Below are positions 61,175-64,000 of a stretch of DNA of 64,000 nt, piece after piece; position 1 is the first letter of the stretch, and each line of letters begins with the position of its first letter. Where the stretch lies: positions 1,860,001-1,924,000 of the forward strand of contig NC_015500.1 of assembly GCF_000212415.1 (NCBI RefSeq), in the 5' to 3' direction. The DNA is from Treponema brennaborense DSM 12168 (GTDB lineage: Bacteria > Spirochaetota > Spirochaetia > Treponematales > Treponemataceae). The notes under the pieces were generated by a model. The model searched no databases, was not told where the DNA came from, and saw only the letters and a list, made by a program, of their open reading frames with translations. Position numbers and translations under genes: made by a program.

Positions 61175-62581
61175 ATGAACGATTACCGTAACGACGGATA
61201 TTTCGGCAGATTCGGCGGAAAATACGTTGCCGAAGTACTGCGCCGGCCGCTCGATGAACTTGAAACGGCGTTTTATGAAGCGATGAACGACGAAGCGTTC
61301 CGTGCCGAACTCGACGAATTGCGCCGCGACTATATCGGACGGGAAACACCGCTTCTGTTCGCGGAAAACGCCACGCGCGAACTCGGCGGCGGCCGCATTT
61401 ACATAAAAATGGAAGGACTTGCACACACCGGCGCGCACAAAATCAACAACGCGCTCGCGCAGGCACTCCTTGCCAAACGGATGGGAAAAACGCGCATCAT
61501 AGCGGAAACCGGCGCCGGACAGCACGGGCTCGCCACGGCCGCCGCCTGTGCGAAACTCGGGCTCGCGTGCACCGTGTATATGGGAGAAGTCGACGTCAGA
61601 CGGCAGCAACCGAACGTCGCCGCCATGGAATTGTACGGCGCAGAAGTGCGCCCGGTTGCTTCGGGTTCGCGCACGCTGAAAGACGCTATCAACGAGGCGA
61701 TGCGCGACTGGGCGGCGCATTTCGAGACGACTCATTACCTGATCGGTTCCGCGCTCGGCCCGGCGCCGTTTCCCGATATCGTGCGCACGTTCCAATCGGT
61801 CATCGGTGAAGAAGTCAAAAAACAGGCGGCCGAACGGCATATCGACATTGCAGCGTTGTGCGCATGCGTCGGCGGCGGCTCGAACGCGATCGGCTTTTTT
61901 GCACCCTTTATCGGCGGAGAATCGGCCGCACGGCTGAATCCCGCATCCGCACGAACGGTTTCCACTGCCGAATCGTTATCCGGTGAAAACCCGCTGCACC
62001 CGAACGCACTGCCCCGGCTGCTCGCCGCGGAAGCGGGCGGCATCGGTTCCGGTATCGGCGAAAACGCCGTACGCATGAGCGGAAACGCCGCGCGCGACGG
62101 AATCGTGCACGGCTACAAAAGCCGGTTTCTGCTGACGCCGGACGGGCAAGTTGCCCAAACGCGCTCAATCTCGGCAGGGCTCGACTATCCGGGAATCGGT
62201 CCGCAGCTCGCCGCGCTCGGAACTTCCGGCAGAATCGAATTTTCGGCAGTCCGGGACGATGAAGCGCTCGCCGCGCTTGCGTTTTTTGCAAAACACGAAG
62301 GCGTTCTGTTCGCGCTTGAAAGCGCGCACGCAGGAGCGCTCGCGATGCGGATTGCACAAGAAATTCCGCGCGATAAAGCGATCATCATAAACATGTCCGG
62401 ACGCGGCGACAAGGACATTTTCATCACGTCGCCGGTGTTCCGCCCCGCCGAATGGCGACGTTTTTTGAAGAGCGAACTCGCGCGGCTCGAAAGCGGAACG
62501 GATATTCATCAGGCCGAATCGCCGGCCGATTCGTGCGAACGGGCGGCAGCGGATACTGCGGACCGCCCGGTGCGGCAGTAA
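61175..62581 (+). CDS. trpB: Tryptophan synthase beta chain, with insertion and C-terminal extension
   Basis: A 468-residue TrpB1-type enzyme joining indole and serine. The PLP lysine is in HTGAHKINNALAQALLAKRM near residue 87. AETGAGQHGLATAAAC, the phosphate loop CVGGGSNAIGFF and SGRGDKDIF are present. Between FI and RLLAAEAGG (where others have FINETNVGLIGVEPGG) there are about 28 extra residues rich in Ala/Ser (roughly 61915-62015). About 40 residues extend the C-terminus. GAAAGGAG precedes the ATG. It lies 18 bases after trpCF. Confidence 0.95.
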   Translation: MNDYRNDGYFGRFGGKYVAEVLRRPLDELETAFYEAMNDEAFRAELDELRRDYIGRETPLLFAENATRELGGGRIYIKMEGLAHTGAHKINNALAQALLAKRMGKTRIIAETGAGQHGLATAAACAKLGLACTVYMGEVDVRRQQPNVAAMELYGAEVRPVASGSRTLKDAINEAMRDWAAHFETTHYLIGSALGPAPFPDIVRTFQSVIGEEVKKQAAERHIDIAALCACVGGGSNAIGFFAPFIGGESAARLNPASARTVSTAESLSGENPLHPNALPRLLAAEAGGIGSGIGENAVRMSGNAARDGIVHGYKSRFLLTPDGQVAQTRSISAGLDYPGIGPQLAALGTSGRIEFSAVRDDEALAALAFFAKHEGVLFALESAHAGALAMRIAQEIPRDKAIIINMSGRGDKDIFITSPVFRPAEWRRFLKSELARLESGTDIHQAESPADSCERAAADTADRPVRQ

Positions 62582-62605
62582 TTTTTTTACAAACGGAAGG
62601 ATACT

Positions 62606-63427
62606 ATGGAAACGATACGAAATATAAAAATACCGGCGCGCGCACCGATCACGTTGATGGCACACCTCGTCGCAGGATATCCGACGGACGACGCGGCGTT
62701 TGAAGCGGCGCGGGCACTCGTACGGGGCGGCGCTTCGATTCTCGAAATACAGCTGCCGTTCAGCGACCCGTCTGCAGACGGGCCGGCAATCCAGAGCACC
62801 TGCGCTTCGGTGCTGCGGCGCGGCTACAAAACGGCGGACGGATTCAAACTGATCGATCGGATACGGACGGCGTTTCCCGACGTTCCGGTTTTCGTAATGA
62901 CGTACGCGTCCCTCGCCTACGCGCCCGGAATCGAAACGTTCGTCCGACGCGCGGCGGAAGCGGGAGTCGCGGGGATAATCGTCCCCGATCTGCCGTTCGA
63001 CGCCGACGAGGGACTCGCCGAAGCCTGCCGGAGAAACGGCCTGCATATGATTCCCGTCGCCGCTCCGTCGATGAGTCCGCACCGGCTTTCACAGCTTGCA
63101 CGTGCGGGTTTCCCGTACCTGTACGCCGCACTCCGCGCCGGCATCACCGGAGAAAAAACGGTTATCGGCAGCGGCACCGTCGATTTCATCAGGAACGTGT
63201 CGGCGGGAGGATCCGCCGTATTCGGCGGCTTCGGTATTGAAACCGGCGAACAGGCGGCGGCGCTCGCACCGACGGTAGCCGCGGTCGTCGCCGGTTCCGT
63301 GTTCGTGCGAACGATAGCCGCCTGCACCGCTTCCGGCGGTACGGACGCTATGGCCGCGCTGAATGCGGCGGTTTCGGCCAAAGCCCGCGAACTATCGGGT
63401 CAGGCGCCGGAACACAAGCGGCAGTAA
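62606..63427 (+). CDS. trpA: Tryptophan synthase alpha chain
   Basis: A 273-residue TrpA cleaving indole-glycerol phosphate to indole. The catalytic Glu is in ASILEIQLPFSDPSADGPAI near residue 49 (LEIQLPFSDP, where Q replaces the usual G-V/L of LELGVPFSDP). The catalytic Asp is in GIIVPDLPFDAD? and the barrel end has GGFGIETGEQAAAL and AVVAGSVFV. It is the last gene of the operon, 24 bases after trpB, with GGAAGG before the ATG. The 86 bases to the convergent gene hold a GGCGCC hairpin without a T run. Confidence 0.93.
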   Translation: METIRNIKIPARAPITLMAHLVAGYPTDDAAFEAARALVRGGASILEIQLPFSDPSADGPAIQSTCASVLRRGYKTADGFKLIDRIRTAFPDVPVFVMTYASLAYAPGIETFVRRAAEAGVAGIIVPDLPFDADEGLAEACRRNGLHMIPVAAPSMSPHRLSQLARAGFPYLYAALRAGITGEKTVIGSGTVDFIRNVSAGGSAVFGGFGIETGEQAAALAPTVAAVVAGSVFVRTIAACTASGGTDAMAALNAAVSAKARELSGQAPEHKRQ

Positions 63428-63513
63428 GCGGCAACCGACGGGCGCCGGAAAGCGGGCGCCAGCGGCAGCACTCGCCTCGGCAGTCTCTTGTCCGGGGGAG
63501 GAAGCAAAAACTG

Positions 63514-64000
63514 CTACCGCAGTTTGCCCCGATAATACCGCAAGTCGAGCGTCTCAAGCCGCTTTTTGTGGCAGTCGAGCCGTCCGGCGAAACCGTCGAA
63601 ATCTTTTTCCCGTTCGGGAAGCCACAAACATTCGGCCAGCGCGCACAGCCGCGGAAACATCATATATTCCGCGATACGGGACGCGTACACGACTTCCGTC
63701 CACAAATTGCCCTGCCCGCCGAGCACGAACGACGCGTCTATGCCGCTGCCTTCCGGTATCGGTGAAAACCCGTAAGACGTTTCGGCGGTGGCCGAATTGA
63801 TCCAGCCGGGTTCGCTGTCGTCGTCGTAATTTTTGTAATCGAGGTAGCAGCCGTTCGTCTGCGGAGACATGATCACTTTGTGTCCGAGCTTAGATGCTTT
63901 CACCCCGCCCTGAATGCCCCGCCACGACTGCACGATCATGGATTCGGGCAAACCGAGCCGTTCGGTTCCGTCGAGAACTTCGTCCCAACCTACCGGAATT
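63514..64000 (-). CDS. Beta-N-acetylhexosaminidase (GH20), C-terminal part only
   Basis: The frame is open from the window's right edge to a stop at 63514, about 162 residues seen. It matches the end of the GH20 barrel: IPVGWDEVLDG near the edge, ESMIVQSWRGIQGGVKASKL, VIMSPQTNGCYLDY, VLGGQGNLWTEVV, YMMFPRLCALAECLW. The catalytic Asp-Glu pair lies outside. It would release terminal N-acetylhexosamines from glycans. The C-terminal end is as expected for the family, so only the 5' end is missing. Confidence 0.93.
   Translation of the reverse strand, partial: IPVGWDEVLDGTERLGLPESMIVQSWRGIQGGVKASKLGHKVIMSPQTNGCYLDYKNYDDDSEPGWINSATAETSYGFSPIPEGSGIDASFVLGGQGNLWTEVVYASRIAEYMMFPRLCALAECLWLPEREKDFDGFAGRLDCHKKRLETLDLRYYRGKLR

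Noticed and set aside
1-64000. Insertion sequence, integrase, prophage or attachment site
   Set aside because: No transposase, recombinase or phage gene and no terminal inverted repeats were seen; the direct repeats found are local tandem duplications.

Overview
The window looks like chromosomal DNA from a spirochaete of the genus Treponema that is moderately GC-rich and is not T. pallidum. Three things support this. First, the minus-strand flagellar motor/hook cluster (fliK-flgD-flgE | flbD-motA-motB-fliL-fliM-fliY-fliO-fliP) has the treponemal order. Second, the hook protein carries the Lys165/Cys178 pair known to form a lysinoalanine crosslink in T. denticola. Third, there is a tamB-bamA-skp-mutS block as in T. 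pallidum, together with tig-clpP-clpX and a PUR-domain protein. The species cannot be named from the sequence alone. A complete tryptophan operon sets it apart from the host-dependent treponemes.

Layout. 1-3.1 kb: a cut lipoprotein gene, a LysR regulator ending in a 20-bp tandem repeat, and a SemiSWEET-like/SGNH pair and yccF. 3.2-6.9 kb: tRNA-Leu and tRNA-Gly, then tig, clpP and clpX. 6.9-9.2 kb: a glycosyltransferase and a DEAD-box helicase with divergent promoters. 9.2-20.1 kb (minus): tamB, bamA, skp, mutS and comF, i.e. outer-membrane biogenesis plus mismatch repair. 20.2-23.9 kb (plus): tmk, an unknown protein, aroB and a cysteine desulfurase. 24-29.9 kb: a GH57-like protein with a DUF4912 protein, phosphoglucomutase, a DEDDh exonuclease and a sigma-70 factor. 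30-42 kb (minus): a LysM protein and an HD protein placed directly after fliP, then the flagellar cluster. 42.2-45.6 kb (plus): rex, an rRNA methyltransferase, a metallo-beta-lactamase-fold protein and the PUR protein. 45.8-51.6 kb (minus): rnhB and three exported or membrane-anchored proteins behind a phosphoribosyltransferase. 51.7-56 kb: an orphan gene, a DUF6062 protein, a two-component system and kduI. 56.2-63.4 kb: trpE-trpGD-trpCF-trpB-trpA, the same order and the same two fusions as the enterobacterial operon. The window ends in a cut GH20 hexosaminidase.

Two themes cut across the genes. At least ten genes have a recognisable -10 hexamer (most also a -35 at 17 bp spacing) only 5-8 bases upstream of the ATG and no Shine-Dalgarno, so their mRNAs should be leaderless. 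Short tandem duplications sit on gene ends and linkers (lysR 3' end, cysteine desulfurase 3' end, fliM 5' end, DUF6062 3' end, the response regulator and a membrane protein). The fliM duplication creates a small upstream ORF with a copied ribosome binding site. Other points of interest are a probable ATT start for fliO, a GH57-like protein lacking the usual nucleophile, a flagellar operon that stops after fliP, and a hairpin-rich 169-base gap inside the trp operon.
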